64,000 nt of DNA from CBDFGS01 sp965247255 (GTDB lineage: Bacteria; Chloroflexota; Dehalococcoidia; Lucifugimonadales; CAUZJF01). This document shows, one piece after another, positions 43,848 through 53,083 of the stretch; position 1 is the stretch's first letter; each line of letters starts with the position of its first letter. The notes beneath the pieces are model-generated. The model saw only the letters and a list, made by a program, of their open reading frames with translations. It had not been told where the DNA came from and ran no database searches. The stretch is from positions 434,001 to 498,000 of the forward strand of contig CBDFGS010000010.1 of NCBI GenBank assembly GCA_965247255.1, in the 5' to 3' direction. Made by a program: the position numbers and the translations under genes.

Positions 43848-45971
43848 TTACAGTTCGCTAATCGGCGCTGCGCTGCGTGTACAGTTGGGATGCGCAGTGA
43901 AGCCGATCTGCTCGTACTCCGCAAAGGTCATCCGCCGGCCGTTGACCGCGGCGCACAGCTCGTCCTCGTCGCCGTCGGAGATGACGACCCCGACGTATAC
44001 GTCTGAGGCCCGATACGTCTCATTGGCCGAGAGATTCTGCGCTTCGGCGACCTCGGTCCGGGCAATCAGCTGGGCCCGGTACTTCGCTCCTGCGTTCCGG
44101 TACGGGCCTGCGGGCACATCGGCGCGGATGCGGCGGGCCAGTTGGGGGATACCTTCCCCTGCCTCGCTGCCCGCGCGGAGGGCCTGGAAGATGGACTCCC
44201 GCGTCTGCCCGGCGATGTCCACCAGCCCGCGCCTCGTGCCGCCAGCCGCCAGGATGCGCTGCCGCACCGGGTCGGGGATGTTGACTTGCAGACCCAGCGT
44301 CGAGTTGACGGTGCCAACGCTTAGGTTCAGCGTCCGCAGCGTATGCCCGTCCCAGGCGGGGATGAGCACCCCCTGCTCCCATTGGCTGAAGGCCAGCCCG
44401 GACAGTATCCGCCGGGCGAGGTCTTCCAGATCGTCATCGGTCTGCTTGGTGCGCTGGCCCAGGGCCGACGCTACGGCGCGGCGTCCCTCCAGCTCCCAGT
44501 ACGCATCCTCAGCGCGCTGGCCCAGGTCCTCGAAGGCCGCCTCCAGCTCGTCGGTGAACTCCTCCTCCAGGGTCTCGGCATCCCGCGCCAAGGCGAGCAG
44601 GAGCGCCCGCTGCTGGCTGGTCAGGTCGGCCTTGGAGCGCATCAGCGCCAGCGTGTAGTCGCGCGTCCGCGCCGGCAGGGAGAGCACGGCGGTCTGTTCT
44701 TCGAGTTCCGCGGTCGGCTCCGGCGGCGGGGCGGCTGGCTGCCCCTGCGGGACTGGGTAGAGGGTGAGCGGCTGCAGATAGACTCGGTCGCTATCGTCGG
44801 CTTCCAGCCCCACAGCAACCCGCGCGTCGTAGCGGGTAGCAATGTAGCTACGCATCAGTATCGCCCACCGCTGGGCCTCCTGCAGCAGGTCCGGCTGCAA
44901 GCTCATCACCCCCGACAGGTCCCATCCCAGCTCATAGCCCTCTGCGGCCTCTACGCCGAACCGGGGTAAGAGCTGCCGCTGCGCTTGCTCGGCGATGGTC
45001 TGCAGCAGAGGAATGATGCGGTTCGTCCACGCGGCCCGCTCCAGCTCCTTGGTGGCGGCGCCGACGCGGGACTGGGCATTGCCCGCGCCAAGCCCCACTA
45101 TGACCGGGTGAACCCCCAGCACGCCGCAGATGTGCTCCGTAACCAGGGTCTCCACGCGGTCTATCGCCATCGCCTGCGGCGTCAGCTGCATGGGAACGTA
45201 GTTGAGATGCGCTGTGGCGACGCCCACGCTCCCACGAGCCCCGCCGCGAAACTCCTTGTCAAGCCAGGCCCTTGTTGCGACAGCAGTCTCGTCCTTCAGC
45301 GTTTCCCCTTGCTCTGGCATGAGGAGCCCGCCCGGTGCGCCCCTAAGTAAGAGGTTGCTGACGCTATCCGTAGCGATCTGGTGCATCAGGATATCCGGCG
45401 CCAAGCAGGCCAGGGGCGATAGCCCGTTCTTCGGGTCGCGTGGGTCCGGCTCGATGCGAATGTGGACTACCTCATCGGGCTGGTAGACGATCTTTGCCGC
45501 GCCTGCTCCTTCGGGATAATACTCGTACTCGGCGACCAGCCGGTCACGCCCGCCTATCACCCGGACTTTGCCGGCCGGTAGGTAGGTCAGCCCGGCCACT
45601 TGCCCATTGCGACCCGCGTCGATATGCCAGAAGCACTGCCCGTGCGGGTCAGTGAGCATATCCCACACGGAGACCGAGAGCATCTCGCGCCCCGACATGC
45701 CCTCCGACGGCGACCGCAGCACGTCTAGAATGGGGTGGTCCGGCACATCCTCCGATTCCCCGTCTACGATACGGGTGAGTCGGTAGGGCGTGGTCGTGAC
45801 CTGATCGGTGATCCAGTTGACCACCGCGCAGACGATGGGGTTGCGATGCGCCTGCCGGATCACGTCGCGGCTGCTGGGCCACGGCGCGCGCTCGTCGTCG
45901 TTACCGGCAGGGATGGTGTACCCGTCGGCGGAGATGCCGACGTACTGCTTCAGGCGTGCTATGAGCCCCAT
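43848..45971 (-). CDS. Phage portal protein fused to a MuF-like head morphogenesis domain
   Basis: 707 residues. Portal region 1 to about 410: NPIVCAVVNWITDQVTTTPY, YLPAGKVRVIGGRDRLVAEY, EVVHIRIEPDPRDPKNGLSP and HPVIVGLGAGNAQSRVGAAT. After a Pro/Glu-rich linker, a C-terminal minor head (MuF) domain: AGAKYRAQLIARTEVAEAQN, SDGDEDELCAAVNGR and FTAHPNCTRSAAPI. Portals form the dodecameric DNA gate; MuF-type domains are usually a separate gene or a toxin carrier. Confidence 0.88.
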   Translation of the reverse strand: MGLIARLKQYVGISADGYTIPAGNDDERAPWPSSRDVIRQAHRNPIVCAVVNWITDQVTTTPYRLTRIVDGESEDVPDHPILDVLRSPSEGMSGREMLSVSVWDMLTDPHGQCFWHIDAGRNGQVAGLTYLPAGKVRVIGGRDRLVAEYEYYPEGAGAAKIVYQPDEVVHIRIEPDPRDPKNGLSPLACLAPDILMHQIATDSVSNLLLRGAPGGLLMPEQGETLKDETAVATRAWLDKEFRGGARGSVGVATAHLNYVPMQLTPQAMAIDRVETLVTEHICGVLGVHPVIVGLGAGNAQSRVGAATKELERAAWTNRIIPLLQTIAEQAQRQLLPRFGVEAAEGYELGWDLSGVMSLQPDLLQEAQRWAILMRSYIATRYDARVAVGLEADDSDRVYLQPLTLYPVPQGQPAAPPPEPTAELEEQTAVLSLPARTRDYTLALMRSKADLTSQQRALLLALARDAETLEEEFTDELEAAFEDLGQRAEDAYWELEGRRAVASALGQRTKQTDDDLEDLARRILSGLAFSQWEQGVLIPAWDGHTLRTLNLSVGTVNSTLGLQVNIPDPVRQRILAAGGTRRGLVDIAGQTRESIFQALRAGSEAGEGIPQLARRIRADVPAGPYRNAGAKYRAQLIARTEVAEAQNLSANETYRASDVYVGVVISDGDEDELCAAVNGRRMTFAEYEQIGFTAHPNCTRSAAPISEL

Positions 45972-46156
45972 GTCTCCTCCTCTTTGCGGAGCCGTCCCAT
46001 GTAGTGCTCTCCCCTATCATCCGCCCGCTCACTCTCCTCCCGTGTCAGCCGGACGATTACGCCGTCCTGGATGTGGAGGACAAGCCGGCCCCATACGCAG
46101 CGGTCCCGCATGTCGACGAGGCGGCGGAGCAGTTGGTCGTTGGTGACTTGTTCCAC
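45959..46156 (-). CDS. DUF2292-like small protein
   Basis: 65 residues. LLRRLVDMRDRCVWGRLVLH followed by IQDGVIVRLTREESER matches the DUF2292 (YezD) pattern of a helix, two strands and an Arg/Glu-rich end. Overlaps the portal start by 13 bases and follows the terminase by 8. Function unknown. Confidence 0.65.
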   Translation of the reverse strand: MEQVTNDQLLRRLVDMRDRCVWGRLVLHIQDGVIVRLTREESERADDRGEHYMGRLRKEEETWGS

Positions 46157-46164
46157 TACCCCTC

Positions 46165-47358
46165 CTAGAATATCTTCGGGTTATATACTGGCCTACCGTG
46201 CTGGTCGACGGCGAGGGCCAGGGCGCACACGCAATCATCGTGCATACCCTCCATGCCCTCATAGCGGACACCCGTTCTTGTGTAGGCATAACCAAAGCCT
46301 TCAAGCTCTTGCACTATGGCCCCACCTGGATAGCGCACGGCGCCGCTCTGTATCGCCACAGCCAGACCTTCCATAAGCTTCTGCTTGCTCGCGCCGGTGA
46401 AGAGGTAGCCCTTGGCCCGTAGGCCCTGCTCTCGTTGCAACGCCTCCAGCACCGGATCTCCTACACCTGTGGAGTCCACCAGGGTCGGGACGGAGCCAAC
46501 AGCTTTAGCAATACGGCGGATGGTCTCCTGCCACGGGGCCTGAAACCGGTCAAAGTGACAGACCGAGCCATCGGCGTCCAGGCCAATAATCACGGTCCAG
46601 TCCACAGACTTAGCCAGGTCCACACCGAACGCTACCGGCCGGTTGGTGGACATGAGCGCGACGCCACGCCGGATGGCCTCATAGCCAAAGGGGTTGCCCT
46701 CGTCATCGGCCGCCTCCGCCATGTAGAGCTCGCGGAACACCGCATCCGGTAACTGCCGTTTGGCGTCCTCAATCTCCGCCTCGTCCAGCACCCCCGCCTC
46801 GATAGCGTCCACTGCGGTGATGCGATGGTACTCCATGCCAGGCTCGCCAGCCTCGGCCTTACGGGCAAGTTGATAGGCCCAATTGCGCCGGCCACGCACG
46901 TTGCCGATGATGCGGACAGGGCCGCGGGTTGCCGTCAACGTGGACCGGACGGCGTGCCACGACTCCTCGCGCATCCGGCTTGCTTCGTCCAATACGGCGG
47001 CATAAACATCCTCACCGTAGAGATTGTCGGGCTTCTCGCCGGACTTGAACCAGATCATAGCGCCGTTGGGTAGCGTGATGGATAGGTCGGACTCATTGGA
47101 GTGCTGGTACTCATGTGGCAGGGCTCGGTGCAACCGGCGGTAGGCGATCTTAGCCTGGGGGTAGACCGGAGCCACCCACCAATAATGACGGCCCGGCCTG
47201 CCGTGGACCAGGGCCTGTTCGGTTAGCCAGGCGATGGCTCCGTGGGTCTTCCCGGATTTTGTGGACGCCTCTATGACGCCGTAGCGAGCCTCGTGGAAGA
47301 TGGCGGCCTGCTGCTTCGTGTAGAGGGGCGGGCGGCGGTATGCGACCGTGGTGGTCAT
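46165..47358 (-). CDS. Phage terminase large subunit
   Basis: 397 residues. ATPase: Walker A EASTKSGKTHGA, Walker B YAAVLDEASRM, coupling motif IIGNVRGRRN. RNase H-like nuclease acidic residues: GVDLAKSVDWTVIIG, LVDSTGVGDPV and MHDDCVCALALAV. It packages DNA through the portal and cuts concatemers. A small C-terminal tail ends YNPKIF. ATG after the small subunit by 4 bases. Confidence 0.93.
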   Translation of the reverse strand: MTTTVAYRRPPLYTKQQAAIFHEARYGVIEASTKSGKTHGAIAWLTEQALVHGRPGRHYWWVAPVYPQAKIAYRRLHRALPHEYQHSNESDLSITLPNGAMIWFKSGEKPDNLYGEDVYAAVLDEASRMREESWHAVRSTLTATRGPVRIIGNVRGRRNWAYQLARKAEAGEPGMEYHRITAVDAIEAGVLDEAEIEDAKRQLPDAVFRELYMAEAADDEGNPFGYEAIRRGVALMSTNRPVAFGVDLAKSVDWTVIIGLDADGSVCHFDRFQAPWQETIRRIAKAVGSVPTLVDSTGVGDPVLEALQREQGLRAKGYLFTGASKQKLMEGLAVAIQSGAVRYPGGAIVQELEGFGYAYTRTGVRYEGMEGMHDDCVCALALAVDQHGRPVYNPKIF

Positions 47359-47362
47359 GTCA

Positions 47363-47875
47363 TCATTCCTCCGTCTCCCCCAGCTGCAGGGTGAACGTCA
47401 TCGGCCCGCCGTCCTTGCCACTGTGCTCCAGCTTCTGCGGCGAATCCAGCCCCAGTAGCTTGCACCGCCGGTCGATGCACTCCATCACGCCCCGTAGGTA
47501 TGCAGGGTTCCCCTGCTTGCCCTCGCGCCGTATAGCCGCTTGCTCAGTTATAGAACCTTCCCCCTCACCTCGGTCCGAGGTAGTGCGGGCCGAAGATTCG
47601 GTCGTGACCTGCTCTAGTGAATCCTCCCACGCCTGCCAGTGCGTCCGCTCCAGCTCGTCCAGTTTCGCCAGCTCACGGGCCTTGTCCTCATCTAGGTTGC
47701 GGGACGTATCCTCCCGCAACCGGCGCTGTATCGCCTTCAGGTCATAACCGACCATCTGGCGGGTCATGCTGAGCCGCTCGGCGATGGCCTGCTGAGTCTT
47801 GCCCTGAAGGTACAGACTAGCGATCTCTCGCCGGTCGTCTTCTATCTGAATGCGGGTGCGTTTATTAGCTGCCAT
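47363..47875 (-). CDS. Phage terminase small subunit
   Basis: 170 residues from ATG 47875 (the open frame further upstream runs through a methylase remnant). N-terminal HTH: DDRREIASLYLQGKTQQAIA then ERLSMTRQMVGYDLKAIQRR; a helical oligomerisation region; and LLGLDSPQKLEHSGKDGGPM, the standard small-terminase tail that meets the large subunit. Recognises the packaging start site. Confidence 0.85.
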   Translation of the reverse strand: MAANKRTRIQIEDDRREIASLYLQGKTQQAIAERLSMTRQMVGYDLKAIQRRLREDTSRNLDEDKARELAKLDELERTHWQAWEDSLEQVTTESSARTTSDRGEGEGSITEQAAIRREGKQGNPAYLRGVMECIDRRCKLLGLDSPQKLEHSGKDGGPMTFTLQLGETEE

Positions 47876-47979
47876 GCAAACCCCATGAGGCAAACCGCCT
47901 TCCCGCTCGTGTACTGCTCCCAACGGGCCATCGTCATGTCCACGTAGCGCAGTTCGGTGATGCGATTACGTATGTTCAT
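47842..47979 (-). pseudogene. Internally deleted remnant of a ParB-methyltransferase gene
   Basis: 45-codon frame. Its first 11 residues, MNIRNRITELR, match the start of the methyltransferase at 38293 (MMTIRNRITELR), and the next YVDMTMARWEQYTSGKA matches that protein's end (YVDMAIARWEQYTGGRA). The roughly 400 residues between are missing. It overlaps the start of the terminase small subunit gene and may now serve only as a leader. Confidence 0.75.
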
Positions 47980-47990
47980 ATGTTCTTATT

Positions 47991-48173
47991 CTACCACTCC
48001 GTAATTACCTCGCAGGGAATCCCCCAGCGGGCCGAGGTGGCCGTGCTCACCAGATGCGGCAATACGGCAACCTCCGGCGCTGCCTGCTGCTCCTGGACCG
48101 TGAGCGAGCCCAGTAAGCGCTCGAAGCCTACGGCGGCGACGGCGCGCTCAATCGCGGAGCCAACTTCAGTCAT
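47991..48173 (-). CDS. Small protein with shared SAIERAV leader (third of three)
   Basis: 60 residues, MTEVGSAIERAV then AAVGFERLLGSLTVQEQQAA and VLPHLVSTATSARWGIP. Its ATG lies inside the end of the preceding small gene (8-base overlap). The shared leader has two extra residues (EV) here. No family recognised. It ends 11 bases before the methylase remnant. Confidence 0.55.
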   Translation of the reverse strand: MTEVGSAIERAVAAVGFERLLGSLTVQEQQAAPEVAVLPHLVSTATSARWGIPCEVITEW

Positions 48174-48282
48174 GCTCCTCACCCCAGAAACGAGAGCATC
48201 GTTTATCTTTGCCAACGAACCGCCCACAGATCAAGCACCGTGGCCTTGGTTTCTGGACGGCGCGCTCAATCGCGGAGGTCAT
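48166..48282 (-). CDS. Small Cys-containing protein with shared MTSAIERAV leader (second of three)
   Basis: 38 residues: MTSAIERAV then QKPRPRCLICGRFVGKDKRC and SRFWGEEHD. The CxxC...C...H pattern could bind zinc. It begins in the stop of the first gene (ATGA) and its end overlaps the third. Confidence 0.55.
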   Translation of the reverse strand: MTSAIERAVQKPRPRCLICGRFVGKDKRCSRFWGEEHD

Positions 48283-48497
48283 GCCAACCACCTGAACAAC
48301 AGAATGAAGGGCGCAACCATGACCACAATGACCACCGCCGCTATCGCACCTACTCCAAGCAAGAATGCAGCCAGTGCCACTGTCCCAACACCTATCGATA
48401 CTCCCAAGACCACCATCATGCTAACCGCCCGGCTAATAGTGCTCGTAGCGCAACGAAGGCCGGAGTTGCGGACGGCGCGCTCAATCGCGGAGGTCAT
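48279..48497 (-). CDS. Small membrane protein with shared MTSAIERAV leader (first of three)
   Basis: 72 residues: MTSAIERAV, a short hydrophilic stretch, then two membrane segments (VSMMVVLGVSIGVGTVALAA, LLGVGAIAAVVIVVMVAPFI). Resembles a phage holin or superinfection-exclusion moron in size and shape only. An extra 13 codons are open upstream. The stop overlaps the next ATG. Confidence 0.55.
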   Translation of the reverse strand: MTSAIERAVRNSGLRCATSTISRAVSMMVVLGVSIGVGTVALAAFLLGVGAIAAVVIVVMVAPFILLFRWLA

Positions 48498-48567
48498 ACG
48501 ACCTAATTTGTTTGTTCGGGAGTTACAATCGATCATCTCAGACGAAAGCCTTTTTGAATGAACTATC

Positions 48568-48595
48568 GTCCGTTATGCAGATTCGCATAACGGAC
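48568..48595. repeat. 28-bp inverted repeat, 11-6-11 geometry
   Basis: GTCCGTTATGC, six-base centre AGATTC, GCATAACGGAC. Perfect arms, at the border between the island and the DUF58 operon. It could be a terminator without T-tract or a recombinase site. Confidence 0.6.
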
Positions 48596-48659
48596 TTGGT
48601 CCAGGTTGTCATAAGGTTCCAGGCGTGTGAAGGACGCGATGCTTGAATAGGACACAGCT

Positions 48660-49550
48660 ATGGTTCATGGGTCGAGTTTGTTTACGCCCGATTTCCTACA
48701 CAAGCTGGAGGCCTTGGCGCTGGCAACACGGCAGAGTCTCGCTGGGGCCAGAGTAGGACCACGCCGCTCGCCACTGCTTGGCGCGTCGGTCGAGTTCTCA
48801 GACTTCCGCAACTACACACCCGGCGACGACTATCGCCGCATTGATTGGAACGCCTACGCCCGCCTGGAGCGCTTGTTCCTGCGTCTCTACCGTGCCGAGG
48901 AGAACTTAGCCGTCTCGCTGCTACTGGACACGTCCCGCTCTATGGCATGGGGCCAACCTCCGAAATTTGATTTGGCCCGTCAGGTGGCTGGTGCCTTGGC
49001 CTACGTAGCTCTCGTGAGGGACGACCAGGTAAGAGTCGCGGCTCTAGGGGAAGACCTCTTGGATTTCTTACCTGCGGTAGGTAATCCAGCCCAAGTCTGG
49101 AGAGTGTGGGGTTTCCTGGAGCTACTTCAGAGCCAGGGCGGGACCGACCTTGGAGAAGCCCTCAGTTCCTTCGCTGCGCGCTACTGCAGACGCCCTGGCC
49201 TCTCCGTCCTAGTAAGCGACCTGCTGACTGACAGCGACTGGCGAGCCGGGCTGCAGGCATTGCGGGCTACGCGGCAGGAGGTGGTCGTGATCCAGATCCT
49301 TGCACCCGAGGAGATAGCCCCGGAGATGACAGGTCACTGGCAGATGATTGACGATGAAGACGGAGCGTCGCTGGAAGTCACACTTACCCCCAGGACCCTC
49401 AAGGAATACCGGGATCGGCTCAGTGCGTACACGCGGGAGGTGGCTTCTTTCTGTCACGGCCACGGCATCTCCTTCGTACAGCTACACAGTGATCTTTCTA
49501 TTGGGGACGCCGTCCTGCGCCTGCTGCAACGGGCGCAGATCGTGGTCTAG
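48660..49550 (+). CDS. DUF58 domain protein
   Basis: 296 residues. The block RRSPLLGASVEFSDFRNYTP with GDDYRRIDWNAYARLERLFL is diagnostic for DUF58, and a VWA-like domain with SLLLDTSRSMAWG (MIDAS DxSxS) follows. Such proteins work with MoxR AAA ATPases and BatA-type membrane proteins. The moxR gene expected upstream is absent; island DNA takes its place. Probable first gene of an operon now split by insertion sequences. Confidence 0.88.
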   Translation: MVHGSSLFTPDFLHKLEALALATRQSLAGARVGPRRSPLLGASVEFSDFRNYTPGDDYRRIDWNAYARLERLFLRLYRAEENLAVSLLLDTSRSMAWGQPPKFDLARQVAGALAYVALVRDDQVRVAALGEDLLDFLPAVGNPAQVWRVWGFLELLQSQGGTDLGEALSSFAARYCRRPGLSVLVSDLLTDSDWRAGLQALRATRQEVVVIQILAPEEIAPEMTGHWQMIDDEDGASLEVTLTPRTLKEYRDRLSAYTREVASFCHGHGISFVQLHSDLSIGDAVLRLLQRAQIVV

Positions 49551-49557
49551 GGTTTAG

Positions 49558-51261
49558 CCCGAATCCACCGAAGGACGTCCTTGGGGACAGCCCTTGAAGA
49601 AGCCAGCGGGTGCTCCTCTGAATCTGGGATAATGGTTTTGGAACAGAAACCCGCCCGGAAACAAGGAGCACCCAATAGATGCTGCCACAGAACAAACCCG
49701 ACCGTATCCGCATCCTCTTTGACGACCATCGCCTGGTGGCCAATGCCGGCCTGCTCCTGCCGGCCACCCTAGCCCGGCACCTGGGCCTGCGGGAACTCGT
49801 CGACCATCACCTTGACCTCGGCGGAGCGCCGGGACGGGCGAACACTGGGGACAAGATGCTGACGCTGGTCGCTTCCGCGCTGGCAGGCGGCGACTGCATC
49901 GACGACGCCGATGCGCTGCGCGCTGGTGGGACGGTTGGTGTTCTAGGCTGCGTGGTCAAGGCGCCATCCACCCTGGGGACCTTCCTGCGCAGCTTCCGGT
50001 GGGGGCATGTCCGTCAACTCGACCGCGTGAGCCGCCAGTTGTTGGCCCGGGCCTGGGCCGCTGGGGCCGGACCCGGCGACTCGCCCCTGACCATCGACCT
50101 GGACTCGACCATCTGCGAGACCTATGGACTGGCCAAGGAGGGAGCGCGCCACCACGGCTATACCGGCGCCCGCGGCTATCACCCGCTGCTGGCCATTGCC
50201 GCCGGCACCGGCGAGGTGCTGATGTCCCGGCTGCGCGAGGGCCGGGCCAACACCGCCCGTGGCGCCGCCCACTTCCTGCGTGAGACGGTGGGGCGGGTGC
50301 GCTACGGCGGGGCCAGGGGACAACTCACGGTGCGGGCCGACAGCGGCTTCTACGCCCACACTGTCGTTGCCGCCTGCCGGGAAATGGATGTCCGCTTCTC
50401 TATCACCATCCGCCAGCGCGCCAGGCTGCGGGATCTGATCGAGGCGATACCAGAGGAGGACTGGACTCCCATTCCCTACTGGATGGACGGCGCCGCCGAT
50501 GTCGCCGAGACGACTTACACCCCGTTCCAGACCAAGCCGGACGCCGCGCCGGTGCGGCTCATTGTCCGGCGGGTGAAGCCGACGCCCGGTTCCCAGCTCG
50601 CCCTCTTCGCCAGATACAGCTATCACGCCTTCATCACCGACCGCGATGGGGAGACGCTGGAACTGGAGGCCGATCATCGCCGCCACGCCGAGGTCGAGAA
50701 CGCCATACGCGACCTCAAGTACGGCGTCGGGCTGAACCACATGCCGTCGGCGCGCTTCGCCGCCAACGGCGCCTGGCTGGCGGTCCAGGTGATGGCGCAT
50801 AACCTGGCCCGCTGGACGGCGCGGATTGGTCTGGGCGAGCGGACCGTGATCACCAAGACCCTCAGGCGGCGGGTCTTCGCTCTGGTGGGACGGATCACCC
50901 GCTCGGCGCGCCGCCTCACTTTGCATCTCCCCCGGCGCTGGCCTTGGGAAACCCAGTTCACTCGCGCCTTGGCCCGGCTGCAAGCCATTCCGTTCCCGGC
51001 CTGACGGCCAGCCTGCAACTGACCCAACGTCCCCGCAATCTCGCGCCACCCCGGTCGCGAGAGTCCCCTGCTGCGTATCCTCTCGCCTTCCCGCGCATCG
51101 CAACTCCCGCATAGGGCCTTAGGGGCCCTGTGCGGCCACTGAAGACCGCCCGCCGGCCTCCCATCTACCCCAAGACCCCAGGCCATCTCCCCTGTAGCTC
51201 CCTCACCCACCCCCTTCCGCTGCCCTCACGCCGTCCATCGGTGTCCTTCGGTGGATTCGGG
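49558..51261 (+). mobile_element. IS1380-family insertion sequence, type A, copy 3
   Basis: 1704 bp on +. Flanks TTTAG (49553-49557) and CTTAG (51262-51266), one mismatch. It lies 7 bases after the DUF58 stop and replaces or displaces the native start of the BatA-like gene. Confidence 0.93.
49679..51004 (+). CDS. IS1380-family transposase (type A, copy 3)
   Basis: 441 residues, intact, same DDE motifs as copy 1, with KMLTL near residue 60 as in copies 2 and 4. Confidence 0.93.
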   Translation: MLPQNKPDRIRILFDDHRLVANAGLLLPATLARHLGLRELVDHHLDLGGAPGRANTGDKMLTLVASALAGGDCIDDADALRAGGTVGVLGCVVKAPSTLGTFLRSFRWGHVRQLDRVSRQLLARAWAAGAGPGDSPLTIDLDSTICETYGLAKEGARHHGYTGARGYHPLLAIAAGTGEVLMSRLREGRANTARGAAHFLRETVGRVRYGGARGQLTVRADSGFYAHTVVAACREMDVRFSITIRQRARLRDLIEAIPEEDWTPIPYWMDGAADVAETTYTPFQTKPDAAPVRLIVRRVKPTPGSQLALFARYSYHAFITDRDGETLELEADHRRHAEVENAIRDLKYGVGLNHMPSARFAANGAWLAVQVMAHNLARWTARIGLGERTVITKTLRRRVFALVGRITRSARRLTLHLPRRWPWETQFTRALARLQAIPFPA

Positions 51262-51268
51262 CTTAGCG

Positions 51269-53083
51269 TTGGGCTTTCTGGCTCCTTCCGCGCTCCTCTT
51301 CGGCCTGCTGGCCGTCCCGATCGTCGCCCTGTACCTGTTGCGCCTGAGGGGGCGCGAGCGGAGCGTCTCTAGTACCTTCCTCTGGCGACAGATAGTACGC
51401 GACATAGAAGCCAACATTCTCTGGCAGCGCCTTCGGCCCAATCTGTTGCTACTTCTTCAGCTTCTGGCCCTGGCCGCCTTGGTCTTTGCGCTGGCCGGAC
51501 CATACTTCCTGCGTGCTAGCAGCATCCAGGGGGACCTCATTCTGGTGCTGGATGCCTCCGCCAGCATGCAGGCTTCCGACGTTAGTCCCTCTCGCTTCGG
51601 GGAAGTGCAGCGGAAGGCGCTTCGACTAATAGACCAGCTTCCTCAGGCAAGCCTTACGACGGTGATACTGATGGGCGACATACCGAAGGTCATAGTGGCC
51701 CAAAGCAAGGATAGAGGAAGGGTGCGCCGTGCCATTGCTGAGGCCCGGCCAGCGGCGAGTGGAGCGAATTTAGCCTCCGCCCTTTCACTGGCGGCATCGG
51801 TTGTCCGGGGTGAACGACCGGCACAAGTAGTGGTGATGAGTGACGGCAACGTGACCGGTCTTCAGCCTCTGGGCCCACTGCCCTTCGACCTTCGACACGA
51901 GCCTGTCGGCACTTCGCACAGCAACCTGGCCATTGCCGCATTCTCCATTCGACACACAGAAACAGGAACGGAGGGGCTGGCGCGGGTCGCGAACTACGGA
52001 CAGGAGACGCGAGCAACTTCGCTGCATCTATACGCCGACGGCTCCCTCTACGACGTTAGGGAGTTGGAGGTGGCCGGAAGTGGCGACCAGACCGTGCGTT
52101 GGGCCTCATTGCCATCTGCGGCGGTCCTGAACGCGCGTCTTATCCCTGGAGACACCTTCGCGTTGGATGACCAAGCTTGGGCTACGGGAGGCTCCGGTAA
52201 CAAGGCGCGAGCTCTGCTGGTCAGCAGGGGCAACCGCTTCCTGGAAAAGGCTCTATCCCTGCAGCCTGGGCTCGAGGTTACCAGGGCTACGCCAGACGCC
52301 TTCTATTCGGACAGAGGCTATGATCTTTGGGTCTTCGACGGCTTCCTCCCTACTTCTCTCCCCGATGGTGCGGTCCTGGTCTTGGATCCGCCAGCGGGCA
52401 GCGCCGCGTGGGTGTCCTCGGCACCTGTACCTGTCCAGACAACTCGGCCCGGCGGCGACGAGATTCTCCGCTACGTGGACCTGTCGAACGTACACGTCCG
52501 CGAGGCTGTCCCACTACGGCCCCTACCAGAGGCGCGGGTGCTCCTAGAATCTGATCAGGGACCTCTGCTCGCGGCGTGGGAAGAGCCCAGCCGTCGCATC
52601 GTCGCCTTCGCCTTTGACCTGCACGACTCGGATCTGCCACTTCAGCCAGCCTTCCCCATCCTGACGCAGGATCTGACCCGATGGCTGTTACCTGGAATGG
52701 GCAAGAGTCTGGTTGCACGGCCCGGCGCGACCCTAGAGCTTCCCATACCTCCTGAATCAGATGCCGCCTGGTTGGAGACGCCCAGCGGACGCCGGACACA
52801 GGTTGCACCGCCGTTCCCAGCCCAGCCCTTCATTGTGGAAGAAGTGGGGCTGTACCAGTTAATACATGAGACCCCAGAGGGGAGGAAGACGGACCATTTC
52901 GTCGCCAACCTGTTTGACCCTGTGGAGTCCGCTATCGGTGGTTCCGGGTTGCCTCCCTTGGGAGCACAGCAGGAGCGAGAAGGAGGGTCGGACCGTGTTC
53001 CCTGGGAGCTGGCCTCCTGGCTGGCCCTCGCCGTCTTGGTCATCCTAGGAGCAGAATGGTACGTGTATAGCCGTGGGTATTAG
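51269..53083 (+). CDS. BatA-like membrane protein with VWA domain
   Basis: About 604 residues from TTG 51269. N-terminal BatA region with two membrane segments (LGFLAPSALLFGLLAVPIVA, LLLLLQLLALAALVFALAG), LYLLRLRGRERSVSSTFLW, VWA with VLDASASMQASD (MIDAS), a large periplasm-like region, and a last membrane helix (WLALAVLVILGAEWYVYSRG). The first codons come right after the IS end; an alternative GTG at 51251 lies inside the IS, which may now supply the start. Confidence 0.8.
   Translation: MGFLAPSALLFGLLAVPIVALYLLRLRGRERSVSSTFLWRQIVRDIEANILWQRLRPNLLLLLQLLALAALVFALAGPYFLRASSIQGDLILVLDASASMQASDVSPSRFGEVQRKALRLIDQLPQASLTTVILMGDIPKVIVAQSKDRGRVRRAIAEARPAASGANLASALSLAASVVRGERPAQVVVMSDGNVTGLQPLGPLPFDLRHEPVGTSHSNLAIAAFSIRHTETGTEGLARVANYGQETRATSLHLYADGSLYDVRELEVAGSGDQTVRWASLPSAAVLNARLIPGDTFALDDQAWATGGSGNKARALLVSRGNRFLEKALSLQPGLEVTRATPDAFYSDRGYDLWVFDGFLPTSLPDGAVLVLDPPAGSAAWVSSAPVPVQTTRPGGDEILRYVDLSNVHVREAVPLRPLPEARVLLESDQGPLLAAWEEPSRRIVAFAFDLHDSDLPLQPAFPILTQDLTRWLLPGMGKSLVARPGATLELPIPPESDAAWLETPSGRRTQVAPPFPAQPFIVEEVGLYQLIHETPEGRKTDHFVANLFDPVESAIGGSGLPPLGAQQEREGGSDRVPWELASWLALAVLVILGAEWYVYSRGY

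Noticed and set aside
48568..48595. Calling this inverted repeat a dif site outright
   Set aside because: Arm sequence order differs from known dif sites and no second copy is visible; kept only as a weak finding.
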